Assembly: GCA_945871105.1 (NCBI GenBank)
Contig: CAMBUO010000008.1
Location: forward strand, 1 to 52,795
Length of the DNA stretch: 52,795 nucleotides
Direction: 5' to 3'
DNA from: an uncultured Clostridia bacterium
GTDB lineage: Bacteria > Bacillota_I > Bacilli_A > RF39 > UBA660
Numbering within the stretch: the first letter of the stretch is position 1; every line of letters starts with the position of its first letter. Positions 36,121-45,228 of the stretch are shown one piece after another. Both the position numbers and the translations under genes were made by a program. Under the pieces are notes generated by a model that saw only the letters and a program-made list of their open reading frames with translations, ran no database searches and had not been told where the DNA came from.

Positions 36121-37125
36121 ATGTTTAATAAAATATATGAAAATATAAAAACTTTTATTAAAGAAAATTATAAAACTTTACTTCTTTATTTAATTCTTTT
36201 AATTATTTGTACTTATCGTTTACCTTTTTATATTTATACTGGAGGAGGAACTATTGATTTAGAAAAAAGAATTGATTTAAAAGGTAATGAAAAAGGTTCT
36301 TATAATTTAGCTTATGTTAAACAAATTTATGCAACTATTCCAACTTATTTATTAAGTTTTATTATGGATAAGTGGGATGTTGTTAAAGTATCAGATTTAC
36401 AAATTGATAATGAAGAAGATGTTAAAGATATTGATAACAGGGAAAAATTGTATTTAGAAGAAGCTAATAATCATGCTATTTTAAATGCTTATAAATTAGC
36501 TGGTAAAACGATTAATATGAAAGAATCTAGTTATAAAGTTATTTATGTTAATAAAGATAGTGATACCAATATTTTAGTATGTGATAAATTAGTAAGTGTT
36601 AATGGAGTAAAAATAACTAATAATTTAGAGTATAAAAAATATTTACAAACTTTAGATGTTGGAACTAGATTAGAAATTAAAGTAGAAAGAAATGATAAAG
36701 AAATTGATTGTTATGCAATTTTAAAAGAAATAGAAGGAGAAAAAATAATAGGTTTATATTTAGTTAATATTTATGATTATGAATTAGATCCTCCAATTAA
36801 TTTAAAGTTTAAATGGAATGAATCAGGTTCTAGTGGTGGTTTTATGTTATCTTTAGCGATTTATGATAGACTTGTTGATGATGATTTAACGAAAGGAAGA
36901 AAAATAGTTGGAACAGGAACTATTGATGCTAATGGTAATGTTGGTGAAATAGGTGGAGTAAAATATAAAGTATTAGGTGCAAGTAAAGAAAAAGCTGATA
37001 TATTCTTCTGTCCTAAAGAAAACTACGAAGAAGCTATTAATACTAAAAATAAATATAATTTAAAACTAAAAATAGTTAAAGTAGAAACTTTAGAAGAAGC
37101 TATAAATTATTTAAAAAATAACTAA
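36121..37125 (+). CDS. ylbL: YlbL/SepM-like PDZ and Lon-type protease
   Basis: A 334-aa membrane-anchored S16 protease. One N-terminal helix (about 19-38) and the typical YTGGGTIDL lead into a PDZ domain (about 125-200) and a Lon proteolytic domain with ESGSSGGFMLSL (nucleophile Ser238) and GEIGGVKYKV (Lys281), the Ser/Lys dyad. SepM in streptococci trims a peptide pheromone; YlbL substrates are less clear. GGTGAT ribosome site. Confidence 0.93.
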   Translation: MFNKIYENIKTFIKENYKTLLLYLILLIICTYRLPFYIYTGGGTIDLEKRIDLKGNEKGSYNLAYVKQIYATIPTYLLSFIMDKWDVVKVSDLQIDNEEDVKDIDNREKLYLEEANNHAILNAYKLAGKTINMKESSYKVIYVNKDSDTNILVCDKLVSVNGVKITNNLEYKKYLQTLDVGTRLEIKVERNDKEIDCYAILKEIEGEKIIGLYLVNIYDYELDPPINLKFKWNESGSSGGFMLSLAIYDRLVDDDLTKGRKIVGTGTIDANGNVGEIGGVKYKVLGASKEKADIFFCPKENYEEAINTKNKYNLKLKIVKVETLEEAINYLKNN

Positions 37126-37133
37126 AAAACAAC

Positions 37134-37162
37134 TTGAAAATAATTAAAAAAAATGATAACAT
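37134..37162 (+). promoter_or_regulatory. Promoter of the LRR gene leader
   Basis: TTGAAA (37134-37139), 17 nt, TAACAT (37157-37162) with TGA ahead. It would give a leader RNA of about 195 nt before the LRR start codon. Confidence 0.65.
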
Positions 37163-37194
37163 CATATTGTAAAAAAGTAAAAGGAGTGAAGAGT

Positions 37195-37296
37195 ATGATT
37201 AATAAAAATAGATTAAATTTACTTGACACATATTTGACATGGGGGGGGGTAGTAATATCTTCTAAACCCATATCAAATAAGCTTTTACTAGGTTAA
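37195..37296 (+). CDS. Leader peptide with a G9 tract
   Basis: A 33-codon ORF with AAGGAG 8 nt upstream. Codons 16-19 run through nine consecutive G (37241-37249). With nine G it reads MINKNRLNLLDTYLTWGG then VVISSKPISNKLLLG, stopping at TAA 37294-37296. With ten G it would stop at 37263-37265; with eight, at once (TAG). The present stop overlaps the 5' base of a terminator hairpin (37295-37343). The protein itself resembles nothing I know; the arrangement suggests a regulatory leader. Translation is inferred from the ribosome site. Confidence 0.6.
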   Translation: MINKNRLNLLDTYLTWGGVVISSKPISNKLLLG

Positions 37297-37343
37297 AACA
37301 TGGTTAAGGCAGTTAATAAACTGTATTTTAGTCGTGTTTTTTT
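37295..37343 (+). terminator. Terminator (putative attenuator) upstream of the LRR gene
   Basis: The lower stem 37295-37309 pairs with 37326-37340 (15 pairs, five of them G-U); after a 2-nt bulge an upper stem CAGTT/AACTG closes on loop AATA; T7 (37337-37343) follows. It lies 22 nt before the LRR start codon, so read-through must be controlled for the gene to be expressed from the upstream promoter. Confidence 0.7.
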
Positions 37344-37365
37344 GATTATAGAAGGAGGATAAAAG

Positions 37366-39456
37366 ATGAATCAAAAAAACAAAATTATATTTTTATCTAG
37401 TCTAATAATAGGAGTATTAACTTTAACACTAGGAGTAACATTTGCTATATTTACCTTTAATAAAACTAGTACTAATTCTAAGCTTATAGTAGGAGATATT
37501 TATATGCATTATAATGAAACTAATCAAATAACAATAGAAAATGCTATGCCAAGTGATACTTACAATAGTACTAACTATTTTGAATTTACAGTAGATGGAA
37601 AAAATACTACAACCAATAAAGATATTTGGTATGAAATAGTATTATCATATGGAGATAATCATCCAACAAGAACAACCAGGATAAGAGATGATTTATTAAA
37701 ATTTAGATTAGTTGAAACAAAAGATGGAGTAGAAACAACTGTTATTGATAACAAATCTTATAGTGATCTAAATAATCATAGAATCTGGGTAGATACCATT
37801 AATAAAAATACGACAGAAGATGTAGTACATACTTATAGACTATATATGTGGATAAGTAATGCCACAAAAATAGGAAATATAGATCAAGACTATACCATGG
37901 AAGAGTGGAATGATGTATTTGCAAGTATTAAAGTAAATGTAACAGGAGATTTTAATGAAAAAGAATTACCTATTGAAATTACCCCAGAAAGTTGTTTTAC
38001 TTATCAAGAAATAGAAGGTGGAGTTGAAATAACTAATTATGATGCATCTTGTGGAACAGATGTTGTTATACCTGATACTATCAATGGTTTAGATGTTTTA
38101 AGTATTACTGCTTTTCAAATGGAAGTTGCAGATTCGATGGTGACATTCGATGGTTTTTCTAGAAAAAACTTAACATCTGTAATTCTTCCTAGTAATCTAG
38201 TAACCATCAAAAATGGAGCTTTTTCTTCTAATCAATTAACAAGTATAGCAATACCAGATAGTGTAACAACAATAGGAGAGGGTGCTTTTTCTTCTAATCA
38301 ATTAACAAGTGTAACAATACCAGACAGTGTAACTTATTTATCAGGATTTTCTGAAAACAAATTAACAAACATAGTAATACCAGATAGTGTAACAACAATA
38401 GGAGAGGGTGCTTTTAATAATAATCAATTAACAAGTGTTGTAATACCAAATAGTGTAACAACAATAGGAGAGCGTGCTTTTAGTGGTAATCAATTAACAA
38501 GTGTAACAATACCAGATAGTGTAACATATTTATCAGGATTTGATGGTAATAATTTAACAAGTGTAACAATACCAGATAGTGTAACAACAATAGGAAATTA
38601 TGCTTTTAATAATAATCAATTAATAAGTATTGTAATACCAAATAGTGTAACAACAATAGGAGAGCGTGCTTTTAGTGTTAATCAATTAACAAGTGTAACA
38701 ATAGGAAATAGTGTAACAACAATAGGAAATAGTGCTTTTTATAGTAATCAATTAACAAGTGTAACAATACCAGATAGTGTAACTTATTTATCAGGATTTA
38801 ATGAAAACAAATTAACAAGTGTAACAATAGGAAATAGTGTAACAACAATAGGAAATTATGCTTTTCAACATAATCAATTAACAAGTGTAACAATACCAGA
38901 TAGTGTAACAACAATAGAAAATTCTGCTTTTTATAGTAATCAATTAACAAGTGTAACAATAGGAAATAGTGTAACAACAATAGGAAATAGTGCTTTTTAT
39001 AGTAATCAATTAACAAGTGTAACAATACCAAATAGTGTAACAAAAATAGGAGATTCTGCTTTTTCTTCTAATCAATTAACAAGTGTAACAATACCAGATA
39101 GTGTAACATATTTATCAGGATTTGATGGTAATAATTTAACAAGTGTAACAATACCAGATAGTGTAACAACAATAGGAGATTCTGCCTTTTCTTATAATCA
39201 ATTAACAAGTGTAACAATAGGAAGTGGTATTCAATATATAGGAAATCTTGTATTTGAAAAATCTTCATTTATGTCGAGTAGTAATCCTAATTTAAGTAGT
39301 ATAACTATAAATAAAAGTTGCTCTGATATTAAAAATATTCCTAGATCTAGTACAGATAGTACTAAATATTATCCTTGGTTATCATATGGTAGTCCTTATA
39401 CAGCTAAGGGTGTAACTATTTATGGAACTGGTTCAGAAGTATGTGATAGTTATTAA
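37366..39456 (+). CDS. BspA-like leucine-rich-repeat surface protein
   Basis: A 696-aa protein: an N-terminal signal or membrane helix (about 8-28), a TasA-like region ([14 protein letters not shown], then [14 protein letters not shown], to about 205), and about 17 BspA/TpLRR-type repeats (about 260-625) built on [20 protein letters not shown]. Shorter units with YLSGF alternate with them. The C-terminus (about 640-696) is non-repetitive, with two cysteines. BspA proteins mediate adhesion in host-associated bacteria. GGAGGA precedes the ATG. The terminator and G-tract leader upstream suggest on/off expression. Confidence 0.9.
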   Translation: MNQKNKIIFLSSLIIGVLTLTLGVTFAIFTFNKTSTNSKLIVGDIYMHYNETNQITIENAMPSDTYNSTNYFEFTVDGKNTTTNKDIWYEIVLSYGDNHPTRTTRIRDDLLKFRLVETKDGVETTVIDNKSYSDLNNHRIWVDTINKNTTEDVVHTYRLYMWISNATKIGNIDQDYTMEEWNDVFASIKVNVTGDFNEKELPIEITPESCFTYQEIEGGVEITNYDASCGTDVVIPDTINGLDVLSITAFQMEVADSMVTFDGFSRKNLTSVILPSNLVTIKNGAFSSNQLTSIAIPDSVTTIGEGAFSSNQLTSVTIPDSVTYLSGFSENKLTNIVIPDSVTTIGEGAFNNNQLTSVVIPNSVTTIGERAFSGNQLTSVTIPDSVTYLSGFDGNNLTSVTIPDSVTTIGNYAFNNNQLISIVIPNSVTTIGERAFSVNQLTSVTIGNSVTTIGNSAFYSNQLTSVTIPDSVTYLSGFNENKLTSVTIGNSVTTIGNYAFQHNQLTSVTIPDSVTTIENSAFYSNQLTSVTIGNSVTTIGNSAFYSNQLTSVTIPNSVTKIGDSAFSSNQLTSVTIPDSVTYLSGFDGNNLTSVTIPDSVTTIGDSAFSYNQLTSVTIGSGIQYIGNLVFEKSSFMSSSNPNLSSITINKSCSDIKNIPRSSTDSTKYYPWLSYGSPYTAKGVTIYGTGSEVCDSY
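38210..39215 (+). repeat. Near-identical 69-nt and 60-nt DNA repeats in the LRR gene
   Basis: Units such as AATCAATTAACAAGTGTAAC and AATAGTGTAACAACAATAGG recur almost unchanged throughout, at DNA as well as protein level, with 20-nt or longer perfect matches in many copies. This low divergence indicates recent expansion or gene conversion and predicts length variation by recombination. Confidence 0.85.
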
Positions 39457-39466
39457 AGTATTAAAA

Positions 39467-39508
39467 ATTAAGTAATTTGGTTAACTTAAAAACTAAATTA
39501 CTTTTTTT
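39467..39508 (+). terminator. LRR gene terminator
   Basis: AAGTAATTT pairs with AAATTACTT, followed by a T-run, just after the LRR stop codon. Confidence 0.8.
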
Positions 39509-39582
39509 ATCCTGAAAAATAACTAAAAATCCTTGTTATTTTTTTTATTTAAGTGTAATATATTAATAGGTGAAATGAAGTT

Positions 39583-40011
39583 ATGAATTTAATTATTTTT
39601 TATGATCATTCTAAAGATATTTTAAATATAGTAAATAAATATAAAAATGTTTATAATGCATCTGTTTATGAAATTAAAACTAATGAATTAGTAACTTTAA
39701 AAGATAAAATTGCTAGTTCTTATTTTAATAAACCTATTAATGTGTTTAGATGTAATCTTAATTTGTTAAATTATGAAAATATTATTTTAATATCACCTTT
39801 ATGGTTTAATAAAATACCTGGTCCAGTTATTAAATTTTTGGAAGAACAAACTGGTAAAATTAATAATATTATTTATTTACTTTATAATTATAATAAGGAA
39901 GATAAACCACAGGAGTTTGATAAATTAGATAAAATTTTAAATTTAAGGAGAGAGAAATCTTATTTTGTTAGTTTAGATAAAAAAGAAATTCATGTTCGTG
40001 TTTATCAATAG
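39583..40011 (+). CDS. Flavodoxin-like protein
   Basis: A 142-aa protein with a flavodoxin/NAD(P)H-quinone-reductase-like fold: MNLIIFYDHSKDI at the FMN-phosphate loop position, ENIILISPLWFNKIPGPVIKFL near 63-84 (the WFNKIPGP block resembles WW/PLWW loops in FMN reductases), then a third strand IIYLLYN. The usual T/S-rich phosphate loop is weak, so cofactor binding is uncertain. The stop TAG runs into the G7 tract before the next gene. Confidence 0.65.
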   Translation: MNLIIFYDHSKDILNIVNKYKNVYNASVYEIKTNELVTLKDKIASSYFNKPINVFRCNLNLLNYENIILISPLWFNKIPGPVIKFLEEQTGKINNIIYLLYNYNKEDKPQEFDKLDKILNLRREKSYFVSLDKKEIHVRVYQ

Positions 40012-40017
40012 GGGGGG
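40011..40017 (+). promoter_or_regulatory. G7 tract at the ribosome-binding region
   Basis: Seven consecutive G precede AAGT and the ATG at 40022. The tract forms the purine-rich ribosome site itself, so changes in its length would change the site or its spacing. Confidence 0.6.
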
Positions 40018-40021
40018 AAGT

Positions 40022-40648
40022 ATGAAAAGAAAAGTTTTTTTGATAATTCTTGTTTTTTTAATTAATATTTTATGGGTTAATGCAATTGGTGTTACTAATA
40101 AATTAAGTGAGAAATATAATATTGTTATTAATACTAAAAATCCTAATAAAAACAATAATAATCCTAATATAATTGATGATTTAGATGTTTTATTAAATGC
40201 TGATTTAACTTATGAAGGAGAGAATGCTGATATAATTGCTAAAAAAATTGATCAAAATTTAAAAGATGAAATGCAAGGGTATGGTACTTTAATTAGTAAA
40301 TATGCTATTAGTAATGATATTAATCCTTATTTAATTGCTAGTATGATAATTGAAACTACTAATTGTGATTTAAAATGTAGTGTTCTGGTTAAACAATGTA
40401 ATAATGTTTATGAAGCTTTATATAATAAAGATAGTATTAATCAAACTTCTTGTTTTGGTGGTAATTATCAAAAATTTAGTAGTCTTGATGATTCTATTAA
40501 AAGTTTTATTAAGTTTGTTAAAACTAATTTTTATGATAAAGATTTAAAAACGGCTAATAGTATAGCCAGTAGTTATAATAAAGATGTTCGATGGATCTTT
40601 GTTGTTAATCAAAATATAAATAAAATAAAAAATTCTAGTCTTGATTGA
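40022..40648 (+). CDS. Secreted lysozyme-like/glucosaminidase-like protein (tentative)
   Basis: A 208-aa exported protein with a signal peptide (KRKVFLIILVFLINILWVNA). The second half, ISKYAISNDINPYLIASMIIETTNC, then CFGGNYQKFSSLDDSIKSFIKF and late NKDVRWIFVVNQNINKIK, has the lysozyme-like helical pattern with a candidate Glu (near 112) in the position of muramidase or glucosaminidase catalytic residues. Four cysteines could form disulfides. The start ATG 40022 is right after the G7 tract; it ends with TGA. The enzymatic role is inferred. Confidence 0.6.
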   Translation: MKRKVFLIILVFLINILWVNAIGVTNKLSEKYNIVINTKNPNKNNNNPNIIDDLDVLLNADLTYEGENADIIAKKIDQNLKDEMQGYGTLISKYAISNDINPYLIASMIIETTNCDLKCSVLVKQCNNVYEALYNKDSINQTSCFGGNYQKFSSLDDSIKSFIKFVKTNFYDKDLKTANSIASSYNKDVRWIFVVNQNINKIKNSSLD

Positions 40649-40657
40649 TTAGAATTT

Positions 40658-41371
40658 TTAATTTAATTTAAAAGTATTACTTAAGTTAGGAAAATAATCT
40701 ATTCTTTTCATACCTTCACTTAAAGAAAAATCTTTATAAATATATAAATCATTTTTTTTATCAATAAATAAACTTAAATTATCTAAAGTTACCGTTTTAT
40801 ATTCTAATATATTTAAGTAATCACTGAAAGTAATATTTTGATCTACTAAATCATTTTCTATTTCATAATTATAATATTTGTTTAATTCTGTTAAAACTTT
40901 GGTATTTACTTGATTAATAGTTAAATTATATTTATTTAATAATTCTTGATTAGTTATTATTTGATTAGTATCTGTATTAATATTATAAGTTTTATATTCA
41001 ATATTAGCTAATTCATTTTCTGTTTCATAACTAATATAAACAATTAAAGATAAGATATTATCATTTAAAGATATATCATAACTCATATAACCATTTTGAT
41101 AACAAACTCTTAGAAGAGAATTTTCTAATATATCTTTATTTATAGAATCATATAAAGTATTTGATACTCTAAAATAAGGAATTTGGTTTTCTTTTAAAAT
41201 TTGTTTATCACAAGGAATATTTATATTAATGTCATCAGGGGTTAAAGTTTTAACATAAGTACTAATTAATACTTTATTATTTGGGGTAAAAATATTTAAA
41301 ATTATTTGGGTAGCTATAACAATAACAGCAATAATTATTAAAATTATAATTGTTTTTTTCTTATCTTTCAT
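40658..41371 (-). CDS. Membrane-anchored protein, DUF3298-like (tentative)
   Basis: A 237-aa protein with one N-terminal helix (about 8-28) and an extracellular domain. The segments SLIVYISYETENELANIEYKTYNINTDTNQIITNQELL, in parts, recall the DUF3298/RsiV-like fold, in which YxTYNxD and the following helix are conserved. RsiV is a lysozyme-sensing anti-sigma factor, but no sigma factor gene is beside this one. AGGAGG precedes the ATG. It lies 8 nt downstream of the M15 peptidase gene and is probably co-transcribed with it. Confidence 0.6.
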   Translation of the reverse strand: MKDKKKTIIILIIIAVIVIATQIILNIFTPNNKVLISTYVKTLTPDDININIPCDKQILKENQIPYFRVSNTLYDSINKDILENSLLRVCYQNGYMSYDISLNDNILSLIVYISYETENELANIEYKTYNINTDTNQIITNQELLNKYNLTINQVNTKVLTELNKYYNYEIENDLVDQNITFSDYLNILEYKTVTLDNLSLFIDKKNDLYIYKDFSLSEGMKRIDYFPNLSNTFKLN

Positions 41372-41378
41372 AGTCCTC

Positions 41379-42362
41379 CTAATAAGTTTTTTTATTTAAT
41401 GGTTCAATGTGCCAATCTTCTTTATATTTAGCATTTAAAAGTGGAAAATTAAGTCCATACTTAGGTGCATTTTCATGAGCCCATTTCATACCTGGACAAT
41501 TACTATAACTTCGGTTATTTCCACATTTTTGGGTAGCATTTTTATAGAAAGCACTAACATCGGAAGCAATTCCCCAACCATGTCTAGAATTACCTGGTTT
41601 AGCTGCTCTTCCTGGAGTTGAACGATATTTTTCATAAGTTGCTACTTGTTGGCTGTAAGTTCTACAACCTTGGGTACTATAATCAATATTATAACCAGCT
41701 TGAATAGCCGCTTGTTTCAAAGCTTGTAAGCGATTCCAAAATTCATTATGATAACCATAAGGATTATTAAAAGAGCCATTAGGAGTTTTACAACCTTTAC
41801 CGGAAGCACCACTTGGAAAATAGAAAACACCATTTTGAACATAGACACCACCATTTTGTTTATTCATATTAGTTGTATTTCCATTATATGATCCAGATAC
41901 ATTATTTTCTTTTCCTTTTTCTTCTTGTTCTTTAAATTTGGCTTGAACATTAGCATAATTAAGAAGATTTTTCTTTCTTTCTTCTTCCTCTTTATTACTA
42001 AGTGCTAAAGCTTGTTTTTCTTTTAATTGCGTTATTAAAGTAGGATTAGCTTCTTTATAACAAGTAGCAAAATCATTTGTATAATCACTTGTATCAATAC
42101 TAGCAGCATTTAAAATACTAAGTAATAAATTAATCATCGTTGGAACTAAAAAAACAATGATACAAGCCATAATTTTATTACTAGATTTTTTAATAATGCT
42201 TTCTTTTTCATTTGCTCCTGTTAACATATTTTTGTAAAAATCTAATGAAATAGTAATTATTAATATAATAGGCGTTACAAACCTAACTAAATTTAAAAAA
42301 ACTTTTAAAAAGTAAATTACTTGGACAATTCCTGGTTGTTCACAGAAAAGTATTTGAAACAT
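41379..42362 (-). CDS. Membrane-anchored M15 (VanY-type) carboxypeptidase with TrbC-like N-terminus
   Basis: A 327-aa protein. The first 90 residues have three membrane helices in a layout like TrbC/VirB2-type membrane subunits. A Lys/Glu-rich helical linker (about 100-155) leads to a D,D-carboxypeptidase domain (about 172-325): STQGCRTYSQQ, SRHGWGIASDV (His261, Asp268) and EDWHIEP (His318) supply the zinc ligands and catalytic Glu. It would trim peptidoglycan stem peptides outside the membrane. GGTGAT ribosome site. Confidence 0.85.
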   Translation of the reverse strand: MFQILFCEQPGIVQVIYFLKVFLNLVRFVTPIILIITISLDFYKNMLTGANEKESIIKKSSNKIMACIIVFLVPTMINLLLSILNAASIDTSDYTNDFATCYKEANPTLITQLKEKQALALSNKEEEERKKNLLNYANVQAKFKEQEEKGKENNVSGSYNGNTTNMNKQNGGVYVQNGVFYFPSGASGKGCKTPNGSFNNPYGYHNEFWNRLQALKQAAIQAGYNIDYSTQGCRTYSQQVATYEKYRSTPGRAAKPGNSRHGWGIASDVSAFYKNATQKCGNNRSYSNCPGMKWAHENAPKYGLNFPLLNAKYKEDWHIEPLNKKTY

Positions 42363-42466
42363 ATTATCACCAAAGAAAATTTTATCAAAATTATATTAGT
42401 TAGTCAATTTAACTTTTAATTTTTCTGTTTTTTTGTTATAATCTTGTTGTTGATTGGAGGGATTAC

Positions 42467-43777
42467 ATGAAACTTAAAACGGTTGCTTTAGTAGGTAAAC
42501 CAAATGTTGGAAAATCTACTTTATTTAATAAATTAGCCAAAGCTAAAATATCGATTATTGAAGATACACCAGGAGTAACCAGAGATCGCATTTACACAGA
42601 AGTTAGTTATAGAGATTATAAATTTAATTTAATTGATACGGGTGGCATTGATTTAAGTGAGGGTGTTTTTAATAATTTAATTGAAATTCAAGTTAATATT
42701 GCTATTTTTGAAGCTGATGTTATTGTTTTAGTTGTTGATTCGAAAGAAAGCATTAGTGCAAATGATAAATATTTAGCTAATATGTTACATAAAAGTGGAA
42801 AAAGAGTTATCGTTGCTTTTAATAAAATAGATAATAAAGAAAGTGAACTTCATAAATTTGATTACTATGAATTAGGATTTTCTGAGTTTGTAGAAATTAG
42901 TGCCGAACATAGTCGAGGTATTAATGATTTATTAGATTTAATTGTAAAAGATTTTCCAAAGTATGAAAATATTGATGATTCAAGAATTAAATTCTCTTTA
43001 ATTGGAAGACCAAATGTTGGTAAAAGTAGTTTAGTAAATGCTATTTTAGGAAGTGATAAATTAATTGTTTCCGATGTAGCAGGAACCACCAGAGATGCCG
43101 TTGATACTATTTTTAAATATAATGGAGAAGAATATGTTATTATCGATACAGCAGGTATTAGAAAACAAGGAAAAATCTATGAAAATATTGAAAAATATAG
43201 TTTATTAAGAAGTTTAAAAGCCATTGATAGATCAGATGTATGTTTACTTGTTATTGATTATTTAGATGGGATTAAAGAACATGATAAACATATAGCATCT
43301 TATGCTTTAGAAAAAGGAAAAGGCATTGTTATCATTGTTAATAAATATGATGAAAACAATGAAGAAAAGAAAAAAGAATTTACCAAATTAATTCGAACTG
43401 AATTTCAATTTTTACCTTATGCTAATATTGTTTTTGTTTCAGCTTTAAATAAAAAAAGAATAAATTTAATTATGCCTGAAGTTTTAAAAGCTTATGAATC
43501 AACGACTAGAAGAATCCAAACAAGTGTTTTAAATGAAATAATAAATGAAGCTTATAATTTAAATTTACCACCTTCCTATAAAGGAAAAAGATTAAAAATT
43601 TATTATGTTGCTTGTGAAGATATAAAACCTCCAAAATTTGTTTTCTATGTTAATAATAAAAACTTAGTACATTTTTCATATTATCGTTATTTAGAAAATA
43701 AATTAAGAGAAAATATTGAATTAACAGGAACACCAATTATATTAAAGTTTAAAAACAGGAGTAATGATGATAATTAA
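42467..43777 (+). CDS. der: Ribosome-assembly GTPase Der (EngA)
   Basis: A 436-aa protein with two GTPase domains and a C-terminal KH-like domain, acting in 50S subunit assembly. G1 motifs are GKPNVGKS (10-17) and GRPNVGKS (about 180-187), each followed by TPGVTRDR or AGTTRDA and DTGG or DTAGI; NKID and NKYD are the G4 motifs. C-terminal PPKFVFYVNN is typical of Der. TGGAGGG precedes the ATG. The next ORF overlaps its end. Confidence 0.97.
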   Translation: MKLKTVALVGKPNVGKSTLFNKLAKAKISIIEDTPGVTRDRIYTEVSYRDYKFNLIDTGGIDLSEGVFNNLIEIQVNIAIFEADVIVLVVDSKESISANDKYLANMLHKSGKRVIVAFNKIDNKESELHKFDYYELGFSEFVEISAEHSRGINDLLDLIVKDFPKYENIDDSRIKFSLIGRPNVGKSSLVNAILGSDKLIVSDVAGTTRDAVDTIFKYNGEEYVIIDTAGIRKQGKIYENIEKYSLLRSLKAIDRSDVCLLVIDYLDGIKEHDKHIASYALEKGKGIVIIVNKYDENNEEKKKEFTKLIRTEFQFLPYANIVFVSALNKKRINLIMPEVLKAYESTTRRIQTSVLNEIINEAYNLNLPPSYKGKRLKIYYVACEDIKPPKFVFYVNNKNLVHFSYYRYLENKLRENIELTGTPIILKFKNRSNDDN

Positions 43778-43970
43778 AAATGATTTTTTTAAAGAAAATA
43801 ATAATTATTTGATGCAAGAAAAAGAAGGATTAAATAAAGCTATTAAAAAATTAGATGATCGTTTTAAAAAAGAGGAAATTGATAGAGAAAAATTTTTAAA
43901 ACAAAATCAAGAATTTGCTAAAAAACAAATGGAACTTAATAAAAGGATAGAGAAATTAAATAGAAAATAA
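43767..43970 (+). CDS. Small coiled-coil protein of unknown function
   Basis: A 67-aa, highly charged, probably fully helical protein (KEGLNKAIKKLDDRFKKEEI, then KQMELNKRIEKLNRK). It overlaps der by 11 nt, with CAGGAG at 43756-43761 upstream; ATG 43764 is an alternative start. Its size and position suggest co-expression with der and spoVIF. No family recognised. Confidence 0.6.
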   Translation: MIIKNDFFKENNNYLMQEKEGLNKAIKKLDDRFKKEEIDREKFLKQNQEFAKKQMELNKRIEKLNRK

Positions 43971-44000
43971 ATTATTTTCATATAATATAGGGGAGGTTAT

Positions 44001-44237
44001 ATGAAAGATAGTTTATTTAAAAATGTTGAGAAGAAAACTAATATTAATAAAGATACAATTATGTCTTTAGCTAAGAAGTTACAAAGTAGTAATTTTAAAG
44101 ATGAAAAGGTTTTAAATGAAGTAATTGATGAATTATCTAGTTTAACAGGTAAAAACATCGATGATTCAAAAAGAGATAAAATAATTAAAGCTATTAAAAA
44201 TGATAAAGTACCGAATGATATTGAAAATAAATGGTAG
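44001..44237 (+). CDS. spoVIF: Stage VI sporulation protein F
   Basis: A 78-aa protein matching SpoVIF: FKNVEKKTNINKDTIMSLAKKL, then FKDEKVLNEVIDELSSLTGK and DKIIKAIKNDKVPNDIE. In Bacillus SpoVIF helps coat assembly and supports GerE stability under sigma-K control; gerE is at 16541 here. GGGGAGG start site. It is followed within 6 nt by the lipid kinase gene. Assigned from sequence pattern; moderately confident because it is small. Confidence 0.78.
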   Translation: MKDSLFKNVEKKTNINKDTIMSLAKKLQSSNFKDEKVLNEVIDELSSLTGKNIDDSKRDKIIKAIKNDKVPNDIENKW

Positions 44238-44243
44238 GTGACT

Positions 44244-45161
44244 ATGAAAAAGTGTGTTGTTATTATTAATCCTAAAAGTGGAGATTCTAAAGGTATAAGA
44301 GAAGTAAAAAAGATTGAAACTATTATTGAAAATTATAATTATGATGTTAAGATTATTTTAACAAAATATCGAGGTCATGCTAAAGAAATTATGAAAAATT
44401 TAGATAATGATATTGATTTAGTTATATCTGTTGGTGGGGATGGAACTTTTTCTGAGGTGATGAATGGTAATTTAGAAAGAAATAAAAGAATTGTTTTAGC
44501 TCATTTACCAGTAGGAACGACGAATGATATAGGTCATATGTATGGTCTTGGTAATAATTTATATACTAATTTAAAATTAATTCTTGAAGGTACGATTAAA
44601 AAAGTTGATGTTGGATTAATTAATAATCATGCTTTTACATATGTTGCCTCTTATGGTAAATTTATGGATATTCCATATAAAACACCACAAGAGTTAAAGA
44701 AAAGATTAGGTTATATAGCATATATCTTGGAAGTTGTGAAAAGAATTTTTCATCATATACCTAAGTATAAAATTAATTTTTATATAAATGGGGAAAAACA
44801 TACCGGTAAATATACTTTTATTATTATTTCTAATGCTAATAGGATAGCTGGTATTAATAATTTTTATAATGATATTAAATTAGATGATGATAAATTAGAA
44901 GTAATGTTTTGTAGTTTAAATAAAAAAATTGATATTTTAAAAGCTTTTTATACTTTGAAAACAAGTGATGTTAAATATATATCAGGTATTGAAATATATG
45001 AAGTTAATCATTTGAAAATAGAATTTTTAGATAAAGTTAAATCTTGGTGTACGGATGGGGAAGAATTTGAAGGTTTAAGTAATATTTATGAAGTAGATTT
45101 AGAAAATGAGATAGAGATGTTAATTCCTAATAAAAATATTGAAAAATTATTCTTAAACTAG
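44244..45161 (+). CDS. Diacylglycerol kinase-family lipid kinase
   Basis: A 305-aa DAGK-catalytic-domain protein. INPKSGDSKG opens the nucleotide fold, SVGGDGTFSEVMNG (about 62-75) is the hallmark, LPVGTTNDI follows, and TDGE occurs in the late active-site region (KSWCTDGEEF). It is of the YegS/DgkB/BmrU group that phosphorylates lipid alcohols such as diacylglycerol. The start is ATG 44244 with AGGTGA upstream. Confidence 0.9.
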   Translation: MKKCVVIINPKSGDSKGIREVKKIETIIENYNYDVKIILTKYRGHAKEIMKNLDNDIDLVISVGGDGTFSEVMNGNLERNKRIVLAHLPVGTTNDIGHMYGLGNNLYTNLKLILEGTIKKVDVGLINNHAFTYVASYGKFMDIPYKTPQELKKRLGYIAYILEVVKRIFHHIPKYKINFYINGEKHTGKYTFIIISNANRIAGINNFYNDIKLDDDKLEVMFCSLNKKIDILKAFYTLKTSDVKYISGIEIYEVNHLKIEFLDKVKSWCTDGEEFEGLSNIYEVDLENEIEMLIPNKNIEKLFLN

Positions 45162-45228
45162 TTGAAAAAAATATAGTTGAAAAAATACTAAATATGTGAT
45201 AGTATATAGGTAGAAATGAGGGGATTGT

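Noticed and set aside
38210-39215. CRISPR-like array
   Set aside because: The repeats are contiguous, in frame and encode LRR units; no unique spacers.
38798-39268. Leucine-rich minus-strand ORFs under the LRR gene
   Set aside because: Their periodicity is the mirror image of the LRR repeats; no ribosome sites.
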